DNA of 64,000 nt from Actinomycetota bacterium (GCA_014360645.1 JACIXD010000009.1:94478-158477); one strand, 5' to 3'. Numbered from the stretch's first letter, positions 15,962 through 24,427 are shown. Translations and numbers: made by a program. Notes: generated from the sequence alone by a model not told the origin.

Positions 15962-17749
15962 TCAATCCTCCGGCAGGAGCAGCTCGGTTACGGTTACGGG
16001 CTCGTAGCCCGAGGCGCGTAGGTCGCGTATGAGGGAGGGAAGTGCGCCGGCCTTCTGGGAGGCGTTTACGGTATGCATGACCACGATGGACCCGGGGCGT
16101 GCCCTGGACATGATATGCGAGCAGAGGACGCCGGCGGATATGCCCGTGTAATCCCGGGGATCGATATCCCAGTACACGCTGACGTACTCCAGGGAATTCA
16201 GCTGTGCCAGGGCGGCGGCGTTCCTCGACCCGTAGGGGAAGCGGAAGTAAGGTCGCGCCGCGTACCCGGTGACACTCGCGATGGCCGCTTCCGAGGAGAC
16301 GACCTCGGAATACCTGGACTCGGCAGAGAGCCCGGTGAAATCGCGGTGGCTGTAGGAGTGGCTGGCGACCTCGTGCCCCTCTTCGGCCATGCGCCTGACC
16401 ATATCGGGATATGCCTCGACGTATGAACCCAACACGAAGAAAGTGCAGTGCACGTTCTGGGCCTTGAGAGCATCCAGGATGGCGGCGGTCGCCGCGCGAT
16501 CCCCCTCGGCGTCGAAGGTGAGGGCGATGCGCCGGCACGCGGTGTTGCCGTTGAATATCTCTCCCGTGCCCAGCGAGCGCGCCAGCTCGTCGCGGTTTAC
16601 GCTGCGCCACTCCGGGTTGGCGTTGCGGTAGCGGAAGTACATGGGGCGCTCGGCCACCAGGGGCACGCCGTTGCGCGAGCGCACGGCGATGGAGAAGTCG
16701 CCGCGGGAGTCGTCGGACCTCCCCAGGCCCAGGCCCGGCTCGTGCACGGGGATGGTGAAGCGGGAGTGCGGGCCCAGGTCGAGGTCCTTTTTCTCCTCCA
16801 CCGTCCCGTCCCCGCGGTAGTAGGAGATGTCGTAGCGGGCGGCCTCGCCGCCCGGGTTCTGCAGGCAGAGCCAGGTGTCGAAGCCCTCGCGGGAGCAGCC
16901 CTCGGCGAAGTACCAGTCCGTGCGGGGGGCCTCGGCCCCCATGACGTCGTGGCCCCCGGTTATGGCGTTGCGGTAGCGGAAGTACATGGGGCGCTCGGCC
17001 ACCAGGGGCACGCCGTTGCGCGAGCGCACGGCGATGGAGAAGTCGCCGCGGGAGTCGTCGGACCTCCCCAGGCCCAGGCCCGGCTCGTGCACGGGGATGG
17101 TGAAGCGGGAGTGCGGGCCCAGGTCGAGGTCCTTTTTCTCCTCCACCGTCCCGTCCCCGCGGTAGTAGGAGATGTCGTAGCGGGCGGCCTCGCCGCCCGG
17201 GTTCTGCAGGCAGAGCCAGGTGTCGAAGCCCTCGCGGGAGCAGCCCTCGGCGAAGTACCAGTCCGTGCGGGGGGCCTCGGCCCCCATGACGTCGTGGCCC
17301 CCGGTTATGGCGTTGCGGTAGCGGAAGTACATGGGGCGCTCGGCCACGATGCCGGCAGTGGACTCGACGGCCAGCGACACGTCGCTTTCGGGCGGGACCA
17401 CGCCGCGTACGTTCACGGTCACGCGGCTGCGGGGAGGCAGCGCCTCGTCCCGCTCCAGCACCTGCCCGTCACCGAGCATATACCTGCAGGTGGCAATGGC
17501 CGTTTCGGGGTTGGGGTTGAAGAGGCATACCCACTCCTCGAACCCCATGCGCGTGCATCCCTCGGCGAAGTACCAGGTCTTCCCCGCTTTCCCGCCGCCC
17601 GTGACGTCGTGCCCGCCGCTCCATGTGCCGTATGCCGCCTTGCCCGTGGCGAGAAAGGCGGCGTTGCAGAAGGCCAGCAGGCACAGGAGAAGGAGAGGCC
17701 GGAAGGCAAATACTTGCGCGCGGCCGTGCGTTGCGTGCGAATCCTTCAT
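15962..17749 (-). CDS. Secreted polysaccharide deacetylase (NodB) with three WYFAEG modules
   Basis: 595 residues. An N-terminal hydrophobic segment (RPLLLLCLLAFCNAAFLA) acts as signal or anchor. Three surface modules follow (WYFAEGCTRMGF once, WYFAEGCSREGF twice); the last two are 115-residue perfect copies. The C-terminal 200 residues are a NodB deacetylase: ALTFDAEGD (catalytic base and metal Asp), HEVASHSYSH (metal His pair), RFPYGSRN and VMHTVNA. The likely action is N- or O-deacetylation of an extracellular glycan, with the modules spacing or attaching the enzyme. The same modules occur in the protein at 8.4-10.8 kb. No clear ribosome binding site precedes the ATG at 17749. Confidence 0.88.
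   Translation of the reverse strand: MKDSHATHGRAQVFAFRPLLLLCLLAFCNAAFLATGKAAYGTWSGGHDVTGGGKAGKTWYFAEGCTRMGFEEWVCLFNPNPETAIATCRYMLGDGQVLERDEALPPRSRVTVNVRGVVPPESDVSLAVESTAGIVAERPMYFRYRNAITGGHDVMGAEAPRTDWYFAEGCSREGFDTWLCLQNPGGEAARYDISYYRGDGTVEEKKDLDLGPHSRFTIPVHEPGLGLGRSDDSRGDFSIAVRSRNGVPLVAERPMYFRYRNAITGGHDVMGAEAPRTDWYFAEGCSREGFDTWLCLQNPGGEAARYDISYYRGDGTVEEKKDLDLGPHSRFTIPVHEPGLGLGRSDDSRGDFSIAVRSRNGVPLVAERPMYFRYRNANPEWRSVNRDELARSLGTGEIFNGNTACRRIALTFDAEGDRAATAAILDALKAQNVHCTFFVLGSYVEAYPDMVRRMAEEGHEVASHSYSHRDFTGLSAESRYSEVVSSEAAIASVTGYAARPYFRFPYGSRNAAALAQLNSLEYVSVYWDIDPRDYTGISAGVLCSHIMSRARPGSIVVMHTVNASQKAGALPSLIRDLRASGYEPVTVTELLLPED
16621..16965 (-). repeat. 345-bp perfect tandem duplication, copy 1
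   Basis: Base-for-base identical to 16966-17310 by direct reading. Encodes one complete 115-residue WYFAEG module in frame. Confidence 0.95.
16966..17310 (-). repeat. 345-bp perfect tandem duplication, copy 2
   Basis: Second identical unit. The identity runs on for about 37 bp into the next, divergent module (to about 17347), marking a likely crossover site for the duplication. Confidence 0.95.
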
Positions 17750-17796
17750 CTGACGACACTCTAGCAGAACGGGCGGAAAAAGCGAAGCCGGAGGCT

Positions 17797-18030
17797 TCAG
17801 GGTCCGACTGGATCTCCTCGATCTCCACCTGCATGGCCTCCTCCGACGCGGGCATGGCCGCCGCTATTGGCTTCCTGAACTCTACGGGGTCCACGCAGGC
17901 CTCCGGCGCCAGGACACCCTTCTCGTCTATGGACCCGTCCAGGAGCATGGAGGCGAAGACTGCCGGGAGGTCCCGGTCCGGTCGTCCATACCTGACCTCC
18001 ACCCGGGAAGAGGCGGGGCCCGATGTCCAC
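17797..18030 (-). pseudogene. Remnant of a saccharopine dehydrogenase-family C-terminus
   Basis: In one minus-strand frame the segment reads FASMLLDGSIDEKGVLAPEACVDPVEFRK in essence (ASMLLDGSIDEKGVLAPE then ACVDPVEF), which matches the conserved end of saccharopine dehydrogenase-like proteins (ML..G.I...GV..PE..iDP..F). The NAD-binding domain and start are missing; upstream lies the intact AMP-ligase gene and downstream the deacetylase start. Boundaries are approximate. A degraded fragment is the best reading; chance similarity is possible but unlikely over this length. Confidence 0.55.
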
Positions 18031-18077
18031 CTCGGCATGTCCCGGCTCGAAGAGGCGAACCTGCCCAAAAACGGTCC

Positions 18078-19433
18078 CTACTGCTGCTCGTAGAGCTTCT
18101 CGAAGACCTGTCCCTTGTAGGTGGAGCGCTCCAGCTCGCCCGGTTCCGCCCAGATTATCTCCGGGGTGAACTTGGCCTTGACGTGGAAGGCCTCCTGCAT
18201 TTCCTTCTCCAGCTCCGGGAGCTTGTCGGCGGGATAGTCCTCGCCGCGCTCGATCTTTATCTTCAGCGGCGGCACCACCCGCGGCGGTTTCTCGGTGAGC
18301 ACGATGCGGAACTGGCCGGTCACCCTGGGCACGAAGCCGCCCACCACGCCCTCCACCACGGCGGGATAGACGATGACCCCCTTGACCTTGAGCATGTCGT
18401 CGGTGCGGCCCACCACCTTGTAGCGGATGCCGGTCCTGCCGCAGGGGCAGGGAGAGGTGAAGACCTGGTGTATGTCTCCCAGGCTGGTGCGCAGCCAGGA
18501 CATGCCGTCCCCCTCCATGGCGGTGAAGATGGCCTCTCCCTCTGCCCCGTCCTCCAGGGGTATGGGCTCCTTCGTCTCCGGATCCACCAGCTCGTAGAGG
18601 GCGAGGTCGTCGGCGGTCCAGTGCATGCCCTGGTACTCGGGGTGGTCGCAGGAGACCCCGAAGCCCGCCCCGGCATCGAAGAGCCTGGCCTCGTAGGCCT
18701 CCTCCAGCCGCTTGCGCACCTCCGGTATCCCCGCTCCCGGCTCACCGCCACAGAAAAGGGTATGCAAGCCCAGGTCCTTGGGGTCCCTGCCCTGCTCCTT
18801 GCATTTCTCGATGAGGTAGTCCGCCAGGGAGGGGGTGCCGGAATAGACGGTGCCCCGGAAGAGGGTCTGCATGAGCAGGATGCGGTCGGTGCCCGCCTCC
18901 GCCCCCACCGGGATGGCCATGGCCCCCAGGCGATGGCAGCCCATCATGGTGGGGATGCCGGCGATGACCATGGAGAGGGCGAAGCAGAAGAGGATGCGGT
19001 CCCGCGAGCGCACGCCGGCCCTCCACAAGCCGCGCACCATGGCCTCGCCCCATACATCTACCATATCGTGCCAGGTCATCGGATAGGGGGTGGGGACGCC
19101 GGTGGTGCCGGTGGTGGTGGCCATGATGTTGAGGTCGTCCACCCGCACCGGCATGATCTGGTCGAGGACCGCCAGGATGTCGCCCCCGTACTCGAAGACC
19201 ATGGCCCGTAGGCCCTCCTTGTCGAAGAGGGGGACGGCCTTCGCAAAGTCCTCGAGGTTCGCGATCTTCTCCGGCGCCACTCCCCATTCGTCGAACTTCC
19301 TCCGGTAAAAGGGAGCGTTGTCGTACAGCCGCCGCAGAAACACCCTCAGCTTGGCGAGCTGGATCTCCCGCATCTCGGGGGTGTTCAGGATTGGCTCCAT
19401 CTCCATATTCCAGTAAGGGCGCTCTTCTTCCAT
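18078..19433 (-). CDS. Phenylacetate-CoA ligase-family AMP-forming enzyme
   Basis: 451 residues, typical of the PaaK family. Landmarks: YDNAPFYRRKFDEWG near the N-terminus, the AMP-binding loop TTTGTTGVPTPYPMT, LFCGGEPGAG, GRTGIRYKVVGRTDDMLKVKG and the C-terminal domain. It should activate an aryl or other carboxylic acid to its CoA thioester. ATG 19433 is preferred because of AAGGGGAAGGAC directly upstream; the frame stays open for another 40 codons. Adjacent genes give no clear pathway, though a nitronate monooxygenase-like gene is divergent to it. Confidence 0.9.
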   Translation of the reverse strand: MEEERPYWNMEMEPILNTPEMREIQLAKLRVFLRRLYDNAPFYRRKFDEWGVAPEKIANLEDFAKAVPLFDKEGLRAMVFEYGGDILAVLDQIMPVRVDDLNIMATTTGTTGVPTPYPMTWHDMVDVWGEAMVRGLWRAGVRSRDRILFCFALSMVIAGIPTMMGCHRLGAMAIPVGAEAGTDRILLMQTLFRGTVYSGTPSLADYLIEKCKEQGRDPKDLGLHTLFCGGEPGAGIPEVRKRLEEAYEARLFDAGAGFGVSCDHPEYQGMHWTADDLALYELVDPETKEPIPLEDGAEGEAIFTAMEGDGMSWLRTSLGDIHQVFTSPCPCGRTGIRYKVVGRTDDMLKVKGVIVYPAVVEGVVGGFVPRVTGQFRIVLTEKPPRVVPPLKIKIERGEDYPADKLPELEKEMQEAFHVKAKFTPEIIWAEPGELERSTYKGQVFEKLYEQQ

Positions 19434-19842
19434 GTCCTTCCCCTTTTCCCATCCGACCTCATGACCTTCGGAGTTCTGCATCCATCTGCTATTTACCCCG
19501 AAAGGCGCGGTTTCACACTCAGCCCGGGTCCTCCTGCCTCCGACCGCGGCCACCGGCCCCGCCGCGCACGACCTCCATTTGGAGCGGTTACCGCCGGTGT
19601 TTTCTGGAATATGGTATATTATGCCATGTTCTCCTGTTCGAGTTTGCTCGCGCCTGCACCCTCCCGCCTCTGGGACCGCGCCGTCCCGCCCCCGTCGAAC
19701 CTGTCCGCCCGCTTTCGGACTTTCGACTTCAGGTAGGGGCAGGGCGGGATTATAATGGGCTTCGGTGAGGCCTGCGGGGAGGGAGAACCGCCGCGCTTCG
19801 GCGCTATGTCACGGCCTCCACCCGGAAAGGAGAGGGGTAACC
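19434..19842. other. Divergent intergenic region
   Basis: About 410 bp between the leftward AMP-ligase and the rightward monooxygenase. A short AT-rich patch (ATATGGTATATTATGCC at about 19610-19626) offers -10-like hexamers on both strands, but neither has a convincing -35. The monooxygenase ribosome binding site GGAAAGGAGAGG is at 19823-19834. Confidence 0.35.
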
Positions 19843-20991
19843 ATGGGAAAGAGAGTCTTGCGCACCAAACTCTGCGACATGCTGGGCATCGAGTATCCCA
19901 TCCTCAGCGCGGGCATGGGACCCAACCTGCTGGGCGAGGAGACCGGCGCCCCGGTGGACCTGGTGGTGGCCGTCTCCGAGGCGGGGGGCATGGGCGTGTT
20001 GGGTGCGAGCGGGTATTCGGTGGACGAGATGCGCGACGCCATCCGCGAGATAAAGTCGCGCACCGACAAGCCCTTCGGGGTGGACCTGCTCCTGCCCAAG
20101 AACATCACCGACCTCCCGGACACCGGTGCCCCGGGAGAGGTTCCCCTGGACGAGCTGCTCAAGAACCTCCCCCAGTCCCACCAGGACTTCATCGCCAAGG
20201 TGAAGAAGGACCTCAACCTGCCGGATGTGGAGATCATGGTGAAGATGAACTCCACCACCATGATGCCCCACGAAGCCATAAAGGTGTGCCTGGAGGAGCG
20301 GGTGCCCCTCTTCGCCGCCGGCCTGGGCAACCCCGGCTTCATGGTCGAGGATGCCCACGCCGTGGGGACCAAGGTGCTGGCCATCACCGGCAACATCAAG
20401 AACGCCAGGCGCATGGCCGACGCGGGGATCGACCTCCTGGTGGCTCAGGGCCACGAGGCGGGCGGGCACACCGGCCGCATCGGCACCATGGCCCTGGTGC
20501 CCGGCTGCATCGACGCCGCCTATCCGGTCCCTGTGCTCGCCGCGGGGGGCATCGGGGACGGTCGCGGCCTGGCGGCGGCGCTGGCCATGGGCTGTGTGGG
20601 CGTCTGGGTAGGCACGCGTTTTCTGGCCACCGAGGAGGGCGGCGCCCCCGCGGTCATCAAGCAGCACATCGTGGAGGCTAGCGACGAGGACACCCGCGTG
20701 AGCACCATGTTCACCGGCAAGACGCTGCGTTCCATCAAGAGCCGCTTCATGGACCTCTGGGACGAGTCGGGCCTGCAGCCCCTGCCTTTCCCCCTGCAGA
20801 TGCTCATCGCCTCGGCCCTGCTGGCCGCCTTCATCAAGGGCAACCGCGACGAGTACATCGGCGGTTTCGCCGGGCAGGTGGCGGGCATCGTCAAGGAGAT
20901 CAAGCCCGCCGCCCAGGTGCTGGAGGAGATGGTGGAGGAAGCGGCGGACATCCTCACCAGGAAGCTCCCCGAGAGCGTGCAGGTGGAATAG
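19843..20991 (+). CDS. Nitronate monooxygenase / 2-nitropropane dioxygenase-family flavoprotein
   Basis: 382 residues folding as an FMN-binding TIM barrel: EYPILSAGMGPNLL at the start, GHEAGGHTGR with the active-site-region His, and VLAAGGIGDGRGLAAALAMG followed by GTRFLATEE, the phosphate-binding end. ATG 19843 is supported by GGAAAGGAGAGG. Members oxidise nitronates or act as enoyl reductases in lipid pathways; this one carries a long C-terminal helical extension. Function within the family is not decided by sequence. Confidence 0.88.
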   Translation: MGKRVLRTKLCDMLGIEYPILSAGMGPNLLGEETGAPVDLVVAVSEAGGMGVLGASGYSVDEMRDAIREIKSRTDKPFGVDLLLPKNITDLPDTGAPGEVPLDELLKNLPQSHQDFIAKVKKDLNLPDVEIMVKMNSTTMMPHEAIKVCLEERVPLFAAGLGNPGFMVEDAHAVGTKVLAITGNIKNARRMADAGIDLLVAQGHEAGGHTGRIGTMALVPGCIDAAYPVPVLAAGGIGDGRGLAAALAMGCVGVWVGTRFLATEEGGAPAVIKQHIVEASDEDTRVSTMFTGKTLRSIKSRFMDLWDESGLQPLPFPLQMLIASALLAAFIKGNRDEYIGGFAGQVAGIVKEIKPAAQVLEEMVEEAADILTRKLPESVQVE

Positions 20992-21039
20992 GGTCCGCCA
21001 GCCGGGAGATGCGCCGGAGGAACGCAGGCGGGACCGCTC

Positions 21040-21207
21040 CTACGCCGACTTCGCCGCGCGCGCGGCCACCGTCTCCTCGAGCAGGGCGGCGTTGCGGTCC
21101 GCCAAGGTGATCAACGCCCCGCGCCTGCACAGCTCCTCCGCGAGCGCCCGCCCGATTCCCGAGGCGCCGCCGGTGATGATGGCCGTCCTGCCGTTGAAAT
21201 CGTCCAC
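21040..21207 (-). pseudogene. Truncated short-chain dehydrogenase/reductase (N-terminal 55 residues)
   Basis: A GTG start at 21207 with GAGGTGG upstream opens a frame beginning VDDFNGRTAIITGGASGIG, the Rossmann NAD(P) motif TGGASGIG of SDR enzymes, followed by ALITLADRNAA. It hits a stop after 55 codons, before the NNAG and YxxxK catalytic motifs. Nothing SDR-like follows in any frame. The gene is tail to tail with the monooxygenase gene, 48 bp away. Confidence 0.75.
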
Positions 21208-21628
21208 CCGCGACCACCTCGCGCGTCCCGCTCTCCTCGCAGACGGTCCTGCCGTGGGTTACCGACCTCGAAGGACCGGCGGTTTACCGGCCCCGGTGCC
21301 GGCCCCGTTCTGCGGTCCGAGCGGCCTGCGTCCCGGGTCCGGCCCGCGGCCGGAGCGGCCTCTCCGATGCCCGGCAGTCTCGGCACGTACCTCCACCTCC
21401 GTCAAGACCGAAGCTCCGGGAAGGCGAAGTTTCCCACCGCCAGGGAGATGAAAACGGATTGCCGGCATCTATACTGCGACGCCCATGTTTGCAGATATGC
21501 AACATCACCATAACCAACCGTTAACCGGCGGTGGCGAAACAACCACTGCGAGAAAAAACGAAAAGAGCCCGGACAGGCCGGCTCTCCGGGAGAGGCAAAA
21601 GTCGCGCGACCCGGCGCCGAAAAAATAG
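21208..21628. other. Non-coding gap containing a leftward terminator
   Basis: About 420 bp. Apart from the terminator-like hairpin at 21553-21585 and an AT-richer run with GTTAACCGG at about 21520, no gene is visible on either strand. Confidence 0.35.
21553..21585 (-). terminator. Orphan intrinsic terminator reading leftward
   Basis: On the minus strand AGAGCC-(10 nt)-GGCTCT is followed by TTTTCGTTTTTT. The stem is only six pairs, but the U-tract is strong. No intact minus-strand gene ends just before it: the nearest is the zinc-ribbon gene ending at 22308, 720 bp away, with a pseudogene on the opposite strand between. Confidence 0.6.
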
Positions 21629-22144
21629 GGCAAGGCTTCGGGAAAGGACGGAGCCATCTACTGCGGCGTCGGAAGCAGGGTCGTCGCCCTGTACCCCGAA
21701 GGCTCGCAAAAGTGGTCATACGAGATCGGGGGAACCGTGGACATGCCCGCCGTAGACCTCGACGACACGGTCTACGCCGGGAGCACGGCCGGGAAGCTGG
21801 TGGCCCTCACCGCAACGGGGAGCTCAAATGGGAGACGGCGGTGCCGGGGAATATCTGCACTCCCACCGCCGCGAAGGACGCCCTGTACTGCGGAGCTTCT
21901 CCGCTGGTGCTCTATGCCTTCGACAAGGAGGACAACAAGCTCTGGGAGGTCAGGCCGGAGGGAGACCTGCCGTTATATGAAGGTCTTTCCGACTGGGCGA
22001 ACACCCTGGATTACCCCTCCATAGGAGACGACGGCACCCTGTACGTGGGCTCGTTCCCCTATCCGGGTATAACCTCCGCCGATGGGAAAGGACGGTACCC
22101 TCTTCACCGTGCAGGCGGACGGCACCATATACGCCTTCAAGTGA
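21629..22144 (+). pseudogene. Frameshifted PQQ-type beta-propeller fragment
   Basis: Three reading frames must be joined to recover one protein: DGAIYCGVGSRVVALYPEG and DLDDTVYAGSTAGKLVALT in the first, GELKWETAVPGNI and ALYCGASPLVLYAFD in the second, and DGTLFTVQADGTIYAFK then stop (22142-22144) in the third. These are tandem blades of the PQQ-like/YncE kind (G.vY.g...g.l.AL...G...W). Single-base shifts are at about 21813 and 22091. The N-terminus, with any signal peptide, is missing (in-frame TAG at 21626). A once-secreted propeller protein is likely. Confidence 0.75.
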
Positions 22145-22166
22145 AAGACGCGGGAGGAGGCGCAGC

Positions 22167-22237
22167 GCGGTCAGGCCTTTGATCCCCAGTCATCTACCAT
22201 ATATTGCCATAGAATCAGGGATCAAGGACCTGACCGC
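22167..22237. repeat. Imperfect 20-bp inverted repeat with 31-bp loop
   Basis: Arms 22167-22186 and 22218-22237 pair at 18 of 20 positions (GCGGTCAGGCCTTTGATCCC against GGGATCAAGGACCTGACCGC). The loop is AT-rich (CTACCATATATTGCC). It lies between the propeller pseudogene and the convergent zinc-ribbon gene. It could be a factor-dependent terminator or a small repeat element. Confidence 0.6.
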
Positions 22238-22307
22238 ATTCCTGCCGTGGTTGGCCGGGCTTTCGACCATCCGGCGGGGACGGGGACTCCGGCATCAGGA
22301 GCCGGCC

Positions 22308-23375
22308 CTATCTCTTTCTTGCCAGCGAGATCTCCAGGCAGCCTTCCCCCTCCTCCATGCTCTCCACCGTGCAGGCGGAGTCCTCGAAAACCTCCACCAG
22401 GCCCCAAATCCGTCCCGCCACTATGGGGGGAGAGTACGGGTTCACCACCCTCAGGCGAAAGCCCTCGGCCCCGCGCGCCAGCAACACAGGCCTTCCCCAG
22501 CTGCGCAGGGGGAACTTCGCCAGCTCCGCCTCCATGGAGGTATCGCCCCTGATCCCGGCGTAATATTCCCTCGCGTAGTCTCGCGAGACCTCGGTGATCA
22601 CCTCGCCGATCTCCTCCCCCAGTTCCTCGCGCAGCACCCGCACCACCGCCACGATCCCGTTGGTGTTATGGAGCACGAAGCGCCTGCCGCTAAGCCTCTC
22701 GACGATGAGGGCCCGGTCGGCGTCCCACTCGAACTGACGGGAGACCTCCAAGGGCACCCCGCATTCGGAGCAGCGCCGGTACTCCAGCTCACCCTCATGG
22801 GTGAAGGGTATCCCCAGCTCCACCTCCTGCTCGATGCGTTCCTCGATCTCCGGCTCTCCCTCCACGGCGCGGATCTCAATGAGATCCCGCCCCCTTTCTT
22901 CCCGCCAGTGCGGCTCCCCTCGCCTCTCCTCCATGGCCTCGAACACCCCCGCCCAGTCCCCCATGGCCATGGGACGGTTATAAGTCCTTCCGGTCTCGAT
23001 CACCAGCTTCTCGCCAGCGCGGTACTCCGCCGGCGATGCGAAGCCCAGTCCCCAGTAAGCGCAGAACCTCGCGATCAGGCCGTAAACGGTCATGGGGTCG
23101 GCATCCCTGCCCGCCGCCCTGAGGTTGTGTGCCAGCGAGGCGGCGTAACGCTTCCCGTCCTTCCGCTTCCCCTCCAGCACCAGGCGCGAGATGTCGAAGC
23201 CGATACGGCCGGAGATGGCTGGGAAGAGGTTCCCGAGCTCATCCGTGTCGTAAAGGGTGCCGCGGATATGGGGAGGGTAAGCGGCGGTGATCACCCCGTT
23301 GGCATGCCATACGTTGCCTTTCCCGATACCCGCGGGAAGGCCGCATGTGCCGCAGATCCTCTTTTTCTCCACCAT
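22308..23375 (-). CDS. Uncharacterised duplicated zinc-ribbon protein (paralogue A)
   Basis: 355 residues. Two homologous halves can be seen, each with a CxxC knuckle (ICGTCGLPAG near residue 10; RRCSECGVPLE near 200), then a W/NG segment, a hydrophobic helix pair (GNLFPAISGRIGFDISRLV; VRVLREELGEEIGEVI), and at the end of the second half VVNPYSPPIVAGRIWGLVE. The paralogue at 48.7-49.8 kb has the same plan (see that entry). The later part of each half faintly resembles V4R/hydrocarbon-binding domains, which is a guess. No signal peptide or membrane segment. ATG 23375 is preferred to a GTG five codons earlier because GTGAGGGG lies seven bases upstream. Function unknown. Confidence 0.75.
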   Translation of the reverse strand: MVEKKRICGTCGLPAGIGKGNVWHANGVITAAYPPHIRGTLYDTDELGNLFPAISGRIGFDISRLVLEGKRKDGKRYAASLAHNLRAAGRDADPMTVYGLIARFCAYWGLGFASPAEYRAGEKLVIETGRTYNRPMAMGDWAGVFEAMEERRGEPHWREERGRDLIEIRAVEGEPEIEERIEQEVELGIPFTHEGELEYRRCSECGVPLEVSRQFEWDADRALIVERLSGRRFVLHNTNGIVAVVRVLREELGEEIGEVITEVSRDYAREYYAGIRGDTSMEAELAKFPLRSWGRPVLLARGAEGFRLRVVNPYSPPIVAGRIWGLVEVFEDSACTVESMEEGEGCLEISLARKR

Positions 23376-23611
23376 CCGAAAACCCCTCACCTTCGCATAT
23401 CACTTCTCCGCGCCGTGCCTCGATCCCTTTCTCCCGGACCAAGACCCCTCCTCGACGAGGGCGGGCCCCGGGACGCACCCACTCTCCGGGAAGGAGGAGG
23501 ATGCGGTGTGCCGCAGGTCAGGACAGCGACACGTATCACGCCCACTGTGCGCCTCCGTTTATCACCACCGGTGGAGTAAGGCCCGCCGGCCGCACTTCCG
23601 GCTCGTGCCGC

Positions 23612-24427
23612 CTAGTCGAACTTCACGTGAGCGCGTATCTTCGCGTACGCCTTTTCCAGGAATTGGGGATCATCGACGGCGATGCTTATCGCTCCCTCGG
23701 GACAGACCGCCGCGCACCTGCCGCAGGCGCGGCAGCGCTTCCCGATGACCGCACGGCCGTCCCGGACCTCGATGGCCGCGATATAGCAATGCCGAACGCA
23801 CTTCCCGCACCCCGTGCATGCATCGCCGACCGTTATGGTAAGGCCTTCCAGGACGGGCTGTATGGGGTCGAGCCACTCGGCGGGCGTATAGCGGGTATAT
23901 CGGGTTATGCAGCAGCACTCGCAGCAGAAACAGGTGGTGAGCATGCGCGAGCGGTCCCTGACGTCGAAGATGAAGTTGTCCACCCTCGCCTTGCCCACCA
24001 CCGGCACCAGTCCTGCTTCCACCGCCCGGCGGGCGTGCGCCCTGGCCTCCTCGACGCCCACCTCCCGTCCGGGGAAACGCTTTATCAGCAGGGCGTCGTC
24101 GCCCATCATCAAGCACCCTATATCCCTGGGGTAGTGCTTGCACTTCCACCCCTCGCGGCAGCCGCAGTAATCGATGATCACGCGGTGCGAGGCCTCCTCG
24201 ATGAAGCGGTCGAGAAGAGCGAGGGGCAACGGCGCGTCCTCCGGGAGCTCGATATCCGCGTTGATGGGCAGCCAGCGCAGCTCCGACTTGTCCTCGCGCA
24301 GCCAGGGATGCACCTTGTTCAGGCCAGGGATCTTCATCGCCGTGCGCAGGCCGAACTCCGCCGCCCGCACCACCCCTTTCCTGAGTCCCCTCCTGAGGCT
24401 CTCATCCAGCCCGGACGCTTCCGCCAT
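23612..24427 (-). CDS. Multi-cluster iron-sulfur protein with C-terminal 2x[4Fe-4S] ferredoxin
   Basis: 271 residues. The C-terminal 70 residues are a bacterial dicluster ferredoxin: CTGCGKCVRHCYIAAIEV and CRACGRCAAVCPEGAI. The middle is rich in extra cysteines (DYCGCREGWKCKHYPRDIGC and TTCFCCECCC), enough for at least one more cluster or metal site. The N-terminal region is helical and basic. A cytoplasmic electron-transfer or metal-handling role is inferred. ATG 24427 has GGAG eight bases upstream. Not clearly in an operon; the PaaI-like gene is 107 bp upstream on the same strand. Confidence 0.8.
   Translation of the reverse strand: MAEASGLDESLRRGLRKGVVRAAEFGLRTAMKIPGLNKVHPWLREDKSELRWLPINADIELPEDAPLPLALLDRFIEEASHRVIIDYCGCREGWKCKHYPRDIGCLMMGDDALLIKRFPGREVGVEEARAHARRAVEAGLVPVVGKARVDNFIFDVRDRSRMLTTCFCCECCCITRYTRYTPAEWLDPIQPVLEGLTITVGDACTGCGKCVRHCYIAAIEVRDGRAVIGKRCRACGRCAAVCPEGAISIAVDDPQFLEKAYAKIRAHVKFD

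Noticed and set aside
16621..17310. CRISPR-like or satellite array
   Set aside because: The repeat unit is 345 bp, in frame and encodes a protein module, so it is a coding tandem duplication.
21480..21560. Riboswitch (for example c-di-GMP type) near GTTAACCGGCGGTGGCGAAAC
   Set aside because: Only short isolated stems are present and no consensus core; no gene follows in either direction at a sensible distance.
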